A stretch of DNA of 64,000 nt from Hyphomicrobiales bacterium. GTDB taxonomy: Bacteria; Pseudomonadota; Alphaproteobacteria; Rhizobiales; Rhizobiaceae. Position 1 is the first letter of the stretch. The number at the start of each line of letters is the position of its first letter. The notes under the pieces were generated by a model that worked only from the letters and a program-made list of their open reading frames with translations, was not told the origin of the DNA and searched no databases. Of this stretch, positions 39,112 through 47,652 are shown in pieces. Made by a program: the position numbers and the translations under genes. The DNA lies in NCBI GenBank assembly GCA_017305935.1, contig JAFKJU010000011.1, positions 62,001-126,000 on the forward strand. Reading direction: 5' to 3'.

Positions 39112-39221
39112 GCTGCATTCACCCCTTACCGTTGCTTACGGATTGCGTGAGATAGGAGGTGACAGGCAAATGGCAAGGCCGGTGTCGCACCCATGCGGGA
39201 ATCAGGCGCGACATCCAGCCG

Positions 39222-40808
39222 TCAGTGCCCGCCGCCGCCGCCGGTCGGCGCGGCCTGCGGCTTCTTGATCAGCATGGCAAGCACGATCAGCATCGAGAAC
39301 AGCGCCGTCAGGATCAGGAACACGTCGATGAAGGACATGATCATCGCCTGCTGCGTCACCATGCCGGAGAGCTTGCGGATGGCGATGGCGGTGCCGTCGA
39401 GCCCGTAGGAGCTGTAGTTGCCGGCAATGTTGCGCAGCTTCTCCATCGCCTCCGGATTGCCCCATTGAACATGCTCGGCAAGGCGTGCGTAATGCTCCTG
39501 CTCGCGCTGGGTCAGGATGGTGTTGATCGCCGCCAGCCCCACCGCGCCGCCGAGGTTTCGCGTCAGGTTGAACACGCCGGACGCACCGCGGATCTTGGCC
39601 GGCGGCAGCGTGCCGAGCGCGACGTTGTTGATCGGCACCATGCACAGCATCAGCCCGACGCCGCGCAGGATCTGCGGCAGCAGCAGCTCGTAGAAATCCC
39701 AGTCCGCCGTCATCGAGCTCATGATCCAGGTGCCGGAGGCGAAGCTGGCGAAACCGATCATCATCATGACGCGCGGGTCCATCTTGACCGACAACCGCCC
39801 GGCGACCGGGGCGGTGAAGAACATCGCCAGGCCCGAGACGAACATGGTCTCGCCGATCATCAGGCTGTCATACCCCCTGATGCGGCCGAGATAGAGCGGA
39901 TAGAGATAGGTCAGGCCATAAAGCCCGATGCCCATGACGAAGGAGAACAGCGAACCGAAGGCAAAGTTTCGGTTGGTGAAGGCGCGCAGATCGACGACCG
40001 GAAAATCCACCGTGAAGGCGCGGTAAAAGAACACCACCGCGCCGATTGCGGAGGCGACCGCGCCGTAGCGGATCAATTCGTCGCTGAACCAGTCGTTGGC
40101 GTTACCCTCTTCCAGGACATATTCGAGCGCGCCCAGGAACACCGCCATCGAAATCAGCCCCCACCAGTCGAACTTGCGGAACAGATGCCATTCCGGCTTG
40201 TCGAAATCGATGAGGTTCCAGGTGACGACGGTGACGATGATGCCCGGAATCACGTTGATCAGGAACAGCCAATGCCAGGAGAATGCGTGGCTGAGATAGC
40301 CGCCGATGGTCGGGCCGATGGTCGGCGCCAGCGTGGCCACGAGGCCGATCATCGGCGAAACGACGCTACGCTTGGAGGGCGGGAAGATGGTGAAGGCGGC
40401 CGCGAAGACCGACGGGATCATGCCGCCGCCGATGAACCCCTGCAGGGCGCGGTAGATGATCATCTGGTCGATGTTCGTTGCGGTGGCCGCCAGCATGCTC
40501 GCCAGCGTGAAGCCGGCGGCGGAAACGGAAAACAGGATGCGCGTCGAGACGATGCGCGCCAGCGTCCCCGAGAGCGGGATCATCACCACCTCGGCGATGA
40601 GATAGGCCGTCTGCACCCAGGCGACCTCGTCCGAGCCGGCGCTCAGGCCCGCCTGGATTTCCGCAAGCGAGGCGGAGACGATCTGAATGTCGAGGATCGA
40701 CATGAACATGCCGAAGACCATGGCGAAGAAAGCGATCATCCGCTTCGTATCGACATGGTCCACGGCCGGCGCCTGGGGCGCCGTCCCGTTCATCGTTGCA
40801 GTCGCCAT
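39222..40808 (-). CDS. emrB: Multidrug efflux MFS permease (EmrB/RmrB, DHA2 family)
   Basis: 528 residues with about 14 transmembrane helices. DHA2 features include FMSILDIQIVSASLAEIQ, LIAEVVMIPLSGTLA and the Pro/Gly-rich LAPTIGPTIGGYL helix (antiporter motif C). It pairs with the adaptor encoded just upstream (42-base gap) to expel drugs or plant antimicrobials across the envelope, as for rhizobial RmrAB and EmrAB. The C-terminus ends in a Gly run and His. Confidence 0.92.
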   Translation of the reverse strand: MATATMNGTAPQAPAVDHVDTKRMIAFFAMVFGMFMSILDIQIVSASLAEIQAGLSAGSDEVAWVQTAYLIAEVVMIPLSGTLARIVSTRILFSVSAAGFTLASMLAATATNIDQMIIYRALQGFIGGGMIPSVFAAAFTIFPPSKRSVVSPMIGLVATLAPTIGPTIGGYLSHAFSWHWLFLINVIPGIIVTVVTWNLIDFDKPEWHLFRKFDWWGLISMAVFLGALEYVLEEGNANDWFSDELIRYGAVASAIGAVVFFYRAFTVDFPVVDLRAFTNRNFAFGSLFSFVMGIGLYGLTYLYPLYLGRIRGYDSLMIGETMFVSGLAMFFTAPVAGRLSVKMDPRVMMMIGFASFASGTWIMSSMTADWDFYELLLPQILRGVGLMLCMVPINNVALGTLPPAKIRGASGVFNLTRNLGGAVGLAAINTILTQREQEHYARLAEHVQWGNPEAMEKLRNIAGNYSSYGLDGTAIAIRKLSGMVTQQAMIMSFIDVFLILTALFSMLIVLAMLIKKPQAAPTGGGGGH

Positions 40809-40850
40809 GGCCGTCGGCCTCCGCGCTTTCTTTTTTAGCTATCGCTCTTG

Positions 40851-42071
40851 TTACTTCTGTTCGGCCGCCATCGCGCCGCCCTGCGGGGCGGTACGGGTGT
40901 CGACGTCGACGACGACGCTGAGGCCGGCGCGCAGGTGGCCGCTGTCGAGGGCGTCCTGCGGCAGCGCGATGCGCACCGGCACGCGCTGGATCACCTTGGT
41001 GAAGTTGCCGGTGGCGTTTTCCGGCGGCAGCATCGAGAAGACCGAGCCGGAGGCCGGCGCGATCGACTGCACCGTGCCGATGACCGGCTTGTCGTCAAAG
41101 GCATCGACATGGACGCGCACCTTCTCGCCGGTCTTCAGCTGCGAGATCTGCGTTTCCTTGAAGTTGGCCTCGATATAAAGCTCCTTCACCGGAACCAGCG
41201 CGGCAAGCCGCGTGCCGGGCGAGACCAGGTCGCCGACCTGCACCGAGACATTGCCGATGATGCCGTCATAGGGGGCGCGCAGGATCGTGAAGCCGAGGTC
41301 GCGGGTCGCCTTGTCGCGGGTCAGCTCCAGCGAGCGCACGGTGCTTTCGGCTTCCTTGCGCTGCGCCTGCAGGAGTGTGATGTTGGAGCCGGCGGCGGTG
41401 ACGCTCGCCTGTCCGGCGGCGAGATTGGCCTGGGCCTGTTGCAGCGCGATTTCGGCATTGTCGAGCGAGGCGACGGTGCCGACGGACTTTTGCTGCAGTT
41501 CGGCGGCGCGTTTGCGATTGATTTCCGCACCGCGCAGCGCCGCCTCCAGCGCGCCCTGCTGGGCCTCGGCCTGCTTCAGCGACGATTGCGCCCCGGCGAT
41601 CTGGGCATCGATGCGATCCAGCGACAGCTTCTGGGTGGCGATCTGCGCCTTGGCCTGGTCGACGGCGATGGTGTAGTCGCCATCGTCGAGCGTCACCAGG
41701 GGATCGCCGGCCTTGACCGTCTGGTTGGCGATCACATGCACCTTGGCCACGTAACCGCTGACCTTGGGGGAAATGGTGGCGATATCGCCATGGATATAGG
41801 CATCGTCCGTGGAGACCAGGAAACGCCCGTCGATCCACCAGTTGTAGCCATACCAGCCGCCGGCGCCGAGCGCGGCCAGAACGAAGAGCGGCAGCAGCAG
41901 GCTGCGGCGCTTCTTCTTGGGCGCTTCCGGCGCCTTGGTTTCGACCGGCGCTGCGGCGGCGGGCGCCTCGGCCTTGTCGCGCATCTCGGCGGAGACGGCC
42001 TCGTTCTCTGCCGCTTCCCCTTCCGAAACGCTCACGACGCGAGCGACATTTGTTTTCTTCGAGCCAGCCAT
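40851..42071 (-). CDS. emrA: Efflux adaptor protein (EmrA/RmrA, HlyD family)
   Basis: 406-residue membrane-fusion protein: cytoplasmic Ala/Glu-rich N-terminus, one TM helix (about 57-77), a lipoyl-like hairpin (VSTDDAYIHGDIATISPKVSGYV), a long Gln/Ala-rich coiled coil (about 150-250) and a beta-barrel domain (GFTILRAPYDGIIG). It links EmrB to an outer-membrane channel. It is first in the emrAB operon, divergent from the TetR-family repressor gene across a region with two palindromes. Confidence 0.92.
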   Translation of the reverse strand: MAGSKKTNVARVVSVSEGEAAENEAVSAEMRDKAEAPAAAAPVETKAPEAPKKKRRSLLLPLFVLAALGAGGWYGYNWWIDGRFLVSTDDAYIHGDIATISPKVSGYVAKVHVIANQTVKAGDPLVTLDDGDYTIAVDQAKAQIATQKLSLDRIDAQIAGAQSSLKQAEAQQGALEAALRGAEINRKRAAELQQKSVGTVASLDNAEIALQQAQANLAAGQASVTAAGSNITLLQAQRKEAESTVRSLELTRDKATRDLGFTILRAPYDGIIGNVSVQVGDLVSPGTRLAALVPVKELYIEANFKETQISQLKTGEKVRVHVDAFDDKPVIGTVQSIAPASGSVFSMLPPENATGNFTKVIQRVPVRIALPQDALDSGHLRAGLSVVVDVDTRTAPQGGAMAAEQK

Positions 42072-42099
42072 GGCAACACCATCCGCGAAATCTTAAATC

Positions 42100-42113
42100 G
42101 AACCGAACGGTTC
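42100..42113. promoter_or_regulatory. Palindromic operator 1, emrA-emrR intergenic region
   Basis: GAACCGAACGGTTC is a 14-base inverted repeat (6-bp arms, 2-base centre). It is nested in a wider inverted repeat, AAATCGAAC at 42095-42103 and GTTCGATTT at 42115-42123. It lies about 30 bases before the emrA start. Confidence 0.75.
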
Positions 42114-42161
42114 AGTTCGATTTGACATAGAGGCTTTTTAAGTGCATATCAAGATCAAATC

Positions 42162-42175
42162 GAACCGCGCGGTTC
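42162..42175. promoter_or_regulatory. Palindromic operator 2, emrA-emrR intergenic region
   Basis: GAACCGCGCGGTTC is a perfect 14-bp palindrome with the same arms as operator 1. Its centre is 62 bp away, about six helical turns, and it lies 21 bases before the TetR gene start, which suits repression of both promoters. Confidence 0.75.
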
Positions 42176-42196
42176 AATTAAGTTAACAATTCAGGC

Positions 42197-42880
42197 ATGG
42201 CGATGACCGACACCCGAAAGCAGGCGACCGAGGCGGCCGCACCGACGCCACCGATCACCGGCCGTCACGCGGCCGGCGAGGATCCGGCCAAGCGCGAACA
42301 GATCCTCGACGGGGCCAAACGCATCTTCATGGGAAAGGGTTTCGATGCGGCGAGCATGAATGACGTCGCCCGCGAGGCCGGCGTCTCCAAGGGCACGATC
42401 TACGTTTATTTCCAGAACAAGGAAGACCTGTTCGCCGACCTGATCGAGCGCGAGCGCACCCGCTTCGCGCTGTCGACGCGCGATGCGCTGGAAAAACCCG
42501 CCGGTGTCGAGGACGCGCTCTTTCATTTCGGCATGACCTTCTGTCAACACATGATGAACGACGACGTCATCTGTTCGATGCGCAGCGTCATCGGCGTCAT
42601 CGACCGGATGCCGGGGCTGGCGCGGCGCTTCTTTTCCTCCGAATCCGTCAACGTGCGCAGCGTTCTTCGCGACTATCTCGAAATGCAGCGCATGCAGGGA
42701 AAGCTCGCGATCGACGACACCGATCTCGCCGCCCGCCAGCTCATCGACATGTGCAGCGGCAGCTATTTCAAGCTCCGCCTGTTTGGCGAAATGAAGAAGC
42801 CACCGCCGCGCGAGGAGCTCGACCGCGTGATCGGCAGCGCGGTGCGCGTCTTCATGGCCGCCTACCGCCGCGCCGCCTGA
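42197..42880 (+). CDS. emrR: TetR-family repressor of the emrAB pump (EmrR/RmrR-like)
   Basis: 227 residues. After a flexible 30-residue N-terminus comes a TetR helix-turn-helix (MNDVAREAGVSKGTIYVYFQNKEDLF, given here only as its span at about residues 54-79) and a TetR_C-like ligand domain. It is divergent from emrAB, as rmrR/emrR are in Rhizobium etli and Sinorhizobium meliloti, and the two GAACCG palindromes between them are its probable sites. Symbol by analogy. Confidence 0.88.
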   Translation: MAMTDTRKQATEAAAPTPPITGRHAAGEDPAKREQILDGAKRIFMGKGFDAASMNDVAREAGVSKGTIYVYFQNKEDLFADLIERERTRFALSTRDALEKPAGVEDALFHFGMTFCQHMMNDDVICSMRSVIGVIDRMPGLARRFFSSESVNVRSVLRDYLEMQRMQGKLAIDDTDLAARQLIDMCSGSYFKLRLFGEMKKPPPREELDRVIGSAVRVFMAAYRRAA

Positions 42881-43026
42881 CGGGCCTTTCCTCAAGCGCA
42901 AGCCCGCCTGTTTACCGATAATCGCCCGCCCGGCGACGAGCGGCGGACTTGCGTCGCCCCGCTTTCGGCCTAGATGCAGGCGTGCTATGCCCTATCGGCA
43001 GGCTTCCCCACACAAAAGAGGATCGA

Positions 43027-43770
43027 ATGCAGGAAATCGTCACGCTGGCGCAGGACCCCGCCGCCTGGATCGCGCTGGTTACGCTCGTTGTCATGGAGGT
43101 CGTCCTTGGCATCGACAACCTGATTTTCATCTCGATCCTCACCAACAAGCTGCCGGCGGAAAACCGTGAAAAGGCGCGGCGCATCGGCATCGGCCTGGCG
43201 CTGATCATGCGCCTCGCCCTGCTCGGCACCATCGCCTGGATCGTGCAGCTCACCCAGCCGGTCTTCGAACTCTTCGGCCACGGCTTCTCCTGGAAGGATC
43301 TGATCCTCATCGCCGGCGGCCTGTTCCTGGTCTGGAAAGCGACCAAGGAAATCCACCACAATGTCGATCCGGTCGACCACAAGGAAGACATGGTGGGGGG
43401 CGCGGCGATCAACAGCTTCGCCTCCGCCATCGGCCAGATCCTGCTGCTCGACCTCGTCTTCTCCGTCGACAGCATTATCACCGCCGTCGGCATGACGCCG
43501 CATCTGCCGGTCATGGTCGTCGCCGTCGTCATCGCCGTCGCCGTCATGCTGCTGGCCGCGACGCCGCTCGCCAATTTCATCGAGCGCAACCCGACCATCG
43601 TCATGCTGGCGCTCGCCTTCCTGCTGATGATCGGCACGACGCTGATTGCCGAGGGCATGGGTTTCCATGTGCCGAAAGGCTATGTCTACGCCGCCATGGC
43701 CTTCTCCGGCCTTGTCGAGGTTCTGAACATGGTGGCGCGCAACCGCCGCCAACGGACCGGAAAGCACTGA
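43027..43770 (+). CDS. TerC-family integral membrane protein
   Basis: 247 residues, about seven helices, with the family motifs [14 protein letters not shown] and [16 protein letters not shown] in which acidic residues within membrane helices are conserved. TerC proteins act in metal (Mn, tellurite) homeostasis or export. The ATG at 43027 has AGAGGA upstream. A strong terminator follows. I did not see a yybP-ykoY manganese riboswitch in the 146-base upstream region. Confidence 0.9.
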   Translation: MQEIVTLAQDPAAWIALVTLVVMEVVLGIDNLIFISILTNKLPAENREKARRIGIGLALIMRLALLGTIAWIVQLTQPVFELFGHGFSWKDLILIAGGLFLVWKATKEIHHNVDPVDHKEDMVGGAAINSFASAIGQILLLDLVFSVDSIITAVGMTPHLPVMVVAVVIAVAVMLLAATPLANFIERNPTIVMLALAFLLMIGTTLIAEGMGFHVPKGYVYAAMAFSGLVEVLNMVARNRRQRTGKH

Positions 43771-44108
43771 CGCTCCCCATACAGAAGGCCCGCATCGTCG
43801 ATGCGGGCCTTTTCCGTAAAGGGCGGGAGCGAGGCGAAGGGTCGGATGGGTTCGAAGCTCGCCTGCCGTTTCGTTGGCCGCGGAAAGAAACCGGAAAAAT
43901 TTCCGCGTTCTTCCTCTCCATCGCGTCCGGTTGGCACAACCCGTCGCCTCTGGTGATCGAACCGGCCGGCGGGAAAAATGTTCCCCGGAAAATTTCGGCC
44001 TGCGTCCGCCTCCGGAACCGCCGGCCCGCCGCAAGCGTTGAAATTACGCCGTCCGGATGCCTTCATGCAACGTCGGGTCGCGAATCGGCAAGGGGGAACG
44101 GGCGCTGC
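43771..44108. other. 338-bp intergenic region between terC-like and SLC13-like genes
   Basis: No gene is supported. After the terminator at 43785-43814 it holds a perfect 14-base palindrome CGGAAAAATTTCCG (43893-43906) and a small hairpin with arms GGGAA and TTCCC (43971-43985). These may be regulator sites for the downstream permease gene. Confidence 0.45.
43785..43814 (+). terminator. Hairpin terminator after the TerC gene
   Basis: AAGGCCCGCAT (43785-43795) pairs with ATGCGGGCCTT (43801-43811), with a 5-base loop and a T run. Confidence 0.85.
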
Positions 44109-45881
44109 ATGACCACTGATCAAATTCTCGCCTTCGCCATGATCGCCGCCATGATGGCCGCCTTCATCGTCGATCGCTTCCGCTACGATCTTGTCGCCTG
44201 CTGCGCGCTGGTGATCTCCGTGGCGATCGGCGTCGTGCCGGCCAAGGAAGCCTTTTCCGGCTTCAGCAACGATATCGTCATCATCGTCGGCAGCGCGCTG
44301 GTGGTCAGCGCCGGCGTCGCTCGCTCCGGCATCGTCGACGTGGCGATCAAGCGCTTCTTTCCCGATCTGCGCGGCGTCGGCACCCAGATCGCTTTGTTGC
44401 TGGTCGTCGTTGCCGTGCTCTCGGCCTTCATCAAGAATATCGGCGCGCTGGCGATCATGATGCCGGTCGCCATGCAGTTCGCCCGCAAGACCGGCGTGCC
44501 GGTATCGCGCTACCTGATGCCGATGGCTTTCGCCGCCCTGCTCGGCGGGCTGATGACCCAGATCGGCACCTCGCCCAACATCGTCGTCTCGCGGATCCGC
44601 GAGGAAATGACCGGGCAGAGCTTCACCATGTTCGATTTCACCCCCGTCGGCGGGTTGCTGGCGGTGATCGGCTGTCTGTTCCTGATCTTTTTCCACCGCA
44701 TCCTGCCCGATCGCGTGCGCCAGACATCCGCGCCGCAGGAGGCCATGGACATTGCCTCCTACGCCTGCGAGGCAACCGTGCCGGCCGACTCGCCGCTGCC
44801 CGGCAAGCCCCTGAGCGACCTGGTGAAACCCGGCGACGGCGCGGTGGTGGCGACCACGGTGCTGCGCGGCCACAAGCGCATGGCGCCGTTTCCCGACCTG
44901 ACGCTCAAAACCGGCGACACCGTGCTGATTACCGGCAATCCTGCCGCGCTCGATCGCGTGGTCTCCCAGGGCAAGCTGAAACTGCCGGGTGCCCAGCTTG
45001 CCGAGGACGGCAAGTCGACGAGCGGCATCATGTCGATCGAAGCGGTGGTCTCGCGCGATTCGCGGCTGGCCGGCCTCTCCGCCCGCGACCTGGCGCTATC
45101 CTACAACCACGCCGTCAACCTGATCGCGCTCAGCCGCCACGGCCAGCGCATCGGCGAGCGACTGGGTGAACTGCCGCTGGAAACCGGCGACGTCATCGTG
45201 CTGCAGGGCCGCGCCCCGGCCTTGGCCGCCATGGTTCAGGATTTCGGCCTGCTGCCGCTGGCCGAACGCGAGGTGCTGCTCGGCACTCATCGCCGCGCCG
45301 CCATTCCGCTCGCCATCCTTGCCGCCGCCATGGCCGCCACCGCCTTCGGCCTTGCGCCGGTCTCGGTCTCTTTCTTTACGGCGGCGCTCGCCATGGTGTT
45401 GTTCGGAGCCGTGCCCGCCGGCGACGTCTACAAATCCGTCGACGGGCCGATCCTCGTCATGCTCGCTGCCCTCATACCGGTCAGCGACAGTCTGCGCACC
45501 ACCGGCGCCAGCGATATCGTCGCCGGCTGGCTCGGCACGGTCGCGACCGGGATGCCGCCCTATGGCGCGCTGGCGCTGATCCTGATCACCGCCATGGCGG
45601 TCACTCCTTTTCTCAACAATGCCGCAACCGTGCTGGTCATGGGGCCGATCGCCGCCAGTTTCGCCACGACGCTCGACTTCCGGCCGGAGGCTTTCCTGAT
45701 GGCGGTGGCGATCGGCGCGGGCTGCGATTTCCTCACTCCCATCGGCCACCAGTGCAACACGCTGGTGATGGGGCCGGGCGGCTATCGCTTTTCCGACTAT
45801 CCGCGCCTCGGCCTGCCGCTCTCCTTTCTGGTGATTCTCGTCTCGGTGCCGGCGCTGATGATGGTCTGGCCGGTCTCTTGA
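44109..45881 (+). CDS. SLC13/DASS-type permease with two RCK_C (TrkA-C) domains
   Basis: 590 residues. Two blocks of transmembrane helices (about 1-210 and 390-590) flank a soluble region with two TrkA-C domains (VLRGHKRMAPFPDLTLKTGD and LSRHGQRIGERLGELPLETGD). Helix-hairpin signatures (FIKNIGALAIMMPVAMQ, TQIGTSPNIVVSRI, FLNNAATVLVMGPIA) are those of the CitT/ArsB-like DASS superfamily. Substrate unknown; sulfate or dicarboxylates are possible. The ATG at 44109 directly precedes the first helix. Confidence 0.87.
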   Translation: MTTDQILAFAMIAAMMAAFIVDRFRYDLVACCALVISVAIGVVPAKEAFSGFSNDIVIIVGSALVVSAGVARSGIVDVAIKRFFPDLRGVGTQIALLLVVVAVLSAFIKNIGALAIMMPVAMQFARKTGVPVSRYLMPMAFAALLGGLMTQIGTSPNIVVSRIREEMTGQSFTMFDFTPVGGLLAVIGCLFLIFFHRILPDRVRQTSAPQEAMDIASYACEATVPADSPLPGKPLSDLVKPGDGAVVATTVLRGHKRMAPFPDLTLKTGDTVLITGNPAALDRVVSQGKLKLPGAQLAEDGKSTSGIMSIEAVVSRDSRLAGLSARDLALSYNHAVNLIALSRHGQRIGERLGELPLETGDVIVLQGRAPALAAMVQDFGLLPLAEREVLLGTHRRAAIPLAILAAAMAATAFGLAPVSVSFFTAALAMVLFGAVPAGDVYKSVDGPILVMLAALIPVSDSLRTTGASDIVAGWLGTVATGMPPYGALALILITAMAVTPFLNNAATVLVMGPIAASFATTLDFRPEAFLMAVAIGAGCDFLTPIGHQCNTLVMGPGGYRFSDYPRLGLPLSFLVILVSVPALMMVWPVS

Positions 45882-46070
45882 GGCATGGCCGTTGCGGTTT
45901 TCCTTGACGTTGACGGGGGATTGTGGCCTTAAGGCCAGCGAACGGATGACACCCGGAGACCCGCCCGTATCGAGCGGACTTCCGCGCCATCCCCGGCCCC
46001 GCATCCCTCCGGCAGCGCATCCACGCCGCCGCGCGGGGTGCATTGCGCATTGTCAGCACAGGCAGAGATT

Positions 46071-47525
46071 ATGACCACTTCCGGCGTCCGCGTACGCATT
46101 GCCCCCTCCCCGACCGGCGAGCCGCATGTCGGCACCGCCTATATCGCGCTGTTCAACTATCTTTTCGCCAAGAAGCACGGCGGCACCTTCATCCTGCGCA
46201 TCGAGGATACCGATGCCACCCGCTCGACGCCCGAATTCGAACAGAAGGTGCTCGACGCGCTGAAATGGTGCGGGCTGGACTGGGCCGAAGGCCCGGATAT
46301 CGGCGGCCCCTACGGCCCCTATCGCCAGAGCGACCGCAAGGACATCTACAAGCCTTACGTCGACAAGATCGTCGAAAACGGCCACGGCTTCCATTGCTTC
46401 TGCACGCCCGAGCGCCTGGAAGAGATGCGCGCCGCCCAGCGCGCCGCCGGCAAGGCCCCGAAATATGACGGCCGCTGTCTGAACCTCACCGCCGAGGAAG
46501 TCACGACCCGCATCGCCTCCGGCGAGCCCAACGTCGTGCGCATGAAGATCCCCACCGAGGGTTCCTGCAAGTTCGTCGACGGCGTCTATGGCGAAGTCGA
46601 GATCCCGTGGGAAGCCGTCGACATGCAGGTGCTGCTGAAGGCGGACGGCATGCCGACCTATCACATGGCCAATGTCGTCGACGACCATCTGATGAAGATC
46701 ACCCATGTGGCGCGCGGCGAGGAATGGCTGGCCTCGGTGCCGAAGCACATCCTGATCTACCAGTATCTCGGCCTCGAACCGCCTGTTTTCATGCATCTGT
46801 CGCTGATGCGCAATGCCGACAAGTCGAAGCTGTCGAAGCGCAAGAACCCGACCTCGATCTCCTATTACACCGCGCTCGGCTACCTGCCGGAAGCGCTGAT
46901 GAACTTCCTCGGCCTGTTCTTCATCCAGATCGCCGAAGGCGAGGAACTGCTGACCATGCAGGAACTGGCCGAAAAATTCGACCCGGAAAACCTCTCCAAG
47001 GCCGGCGCCATCTTCGACATCCAGAAGCTCGACTGGCTGAACGGCCGCTGGATCCGCGAAAAGCTCTCCGAAGAGGAATTCGCCGCCCGCGTGCTCGCCT
47101 GGGCGATGGAGAACGACCGCCTCAAGGACGGGTTGAAGCTGTCGCAGTCGCGCATTTCCAAGCTCGGCGAATTGCCCGACCTCGCCTCCTTCCTGTTGAA
47201 GTCGGACCTCCACCTGGAGCCTGCCGCCTTCGCCAAGGTGAAGCTGAGCCCGGAGGAAATCCTGGAGATTCTCCAGACGGTGCAGCCCGATCTCGAAAAG
47301 ATTTTCGAGTGGAACACCGCTTCCATCGAAGCGGAACTGCGCGCCATCGCCGACCGCATGGGCAAGAAGCTGAAGAACGTCGTCGCGCCGCTGTTCGTCG
47401 CCGTCTCCGGCTCGTCGCGCTCGCTGCCGCTGTTCGATTCCATGGCGATCCTCGGCCGCTCGGTCGTGCGCCAGCGCCTCAAGCTCGCCACGCAGGTGGT
47501 GGCGTCGATGGCGGGAAGCAAATAA
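46071..47525 (+). CDS. gltX: Glutamyl-tRNA synthetase
   Basis: 484-residue class I synthetase. The HIGH-type motif lies in PSPTGEPHVGTAYIALFNYL and the KMSKS-type motif is KLSKRKN. In alphaproteobacteria such enzymes charge tRNA-Glu and often tRNA-Gln, which is then amidated. It is followed by lysS after about 127 bases in the same direction. Confidence 0.95.
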   Translation: MTTSGVRVRIAPSPTGEPHVGTAYIALFNYLFAKKHGGTFILRIEDTDATRSTPEFEQKVLDALKWCGLDWAEGPDIGGPYGPYRQSDRKDIYKPYVDKIVENGHGFHCFCTPERLEEMRAAQRAAGKAPKYDGRCLNLTAEEVTTRIASGEPNVVRMKIPTEGSCKFVDGVYGEVEIPWEAVDMQVLLKADGMPTYHMANVVDDHLMKITHVARGEEWLASVPKHILIYQYLGLEPPVFMHLSLMRNADKSKLSKRKNPTSISYYTALGYLPEALMNFLGLFFIQIAEGEELLTMQELAEKFDPENLSKAGAIFDIQKLDWLNGRWIREKLSEEEFAARVLAWAMENDRLKDGLKLSQSRISKLGELPDLASFLLKSDLHLEPAAFAKVKLSPEEILEILQTVQPDLEKIFEWNTASIEAELRAIADRMGKKLKNVVAPLFVAVSGSSRSLPLFDSMAILGRSVVRQRLKLATQVVASMAGSK

Positions 47526-47652
47526 GCTTCGGGAAGGCTCCGCCCTTCCCTGAAAATTTTCCACGGCCCGCTTCCCGCCGGATCGGGCCGTGCAGGCATT
47601 TCAAGAAAATTCAGCACATAAACGCGGCCGATACCGTGACAGGAAAAGACCG

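Noticed and set aside
39159-40838. A 559-codon frame antisense to emrB
   Set aside because: Charged low-complexity antisense image of a 14-helix transporter; no support as a gene.
42881-43026. yybP-ykoY manganese riboswitch before the TerC gene
   Set aside because: The leader is short and I could not find the conserved riboswitch core; a covariance search would settle it.
47526-47652. tRNA gene between gltX and lysS
   Set aside because: No cloverleaf or T-loop sequence could be made out in this gap.
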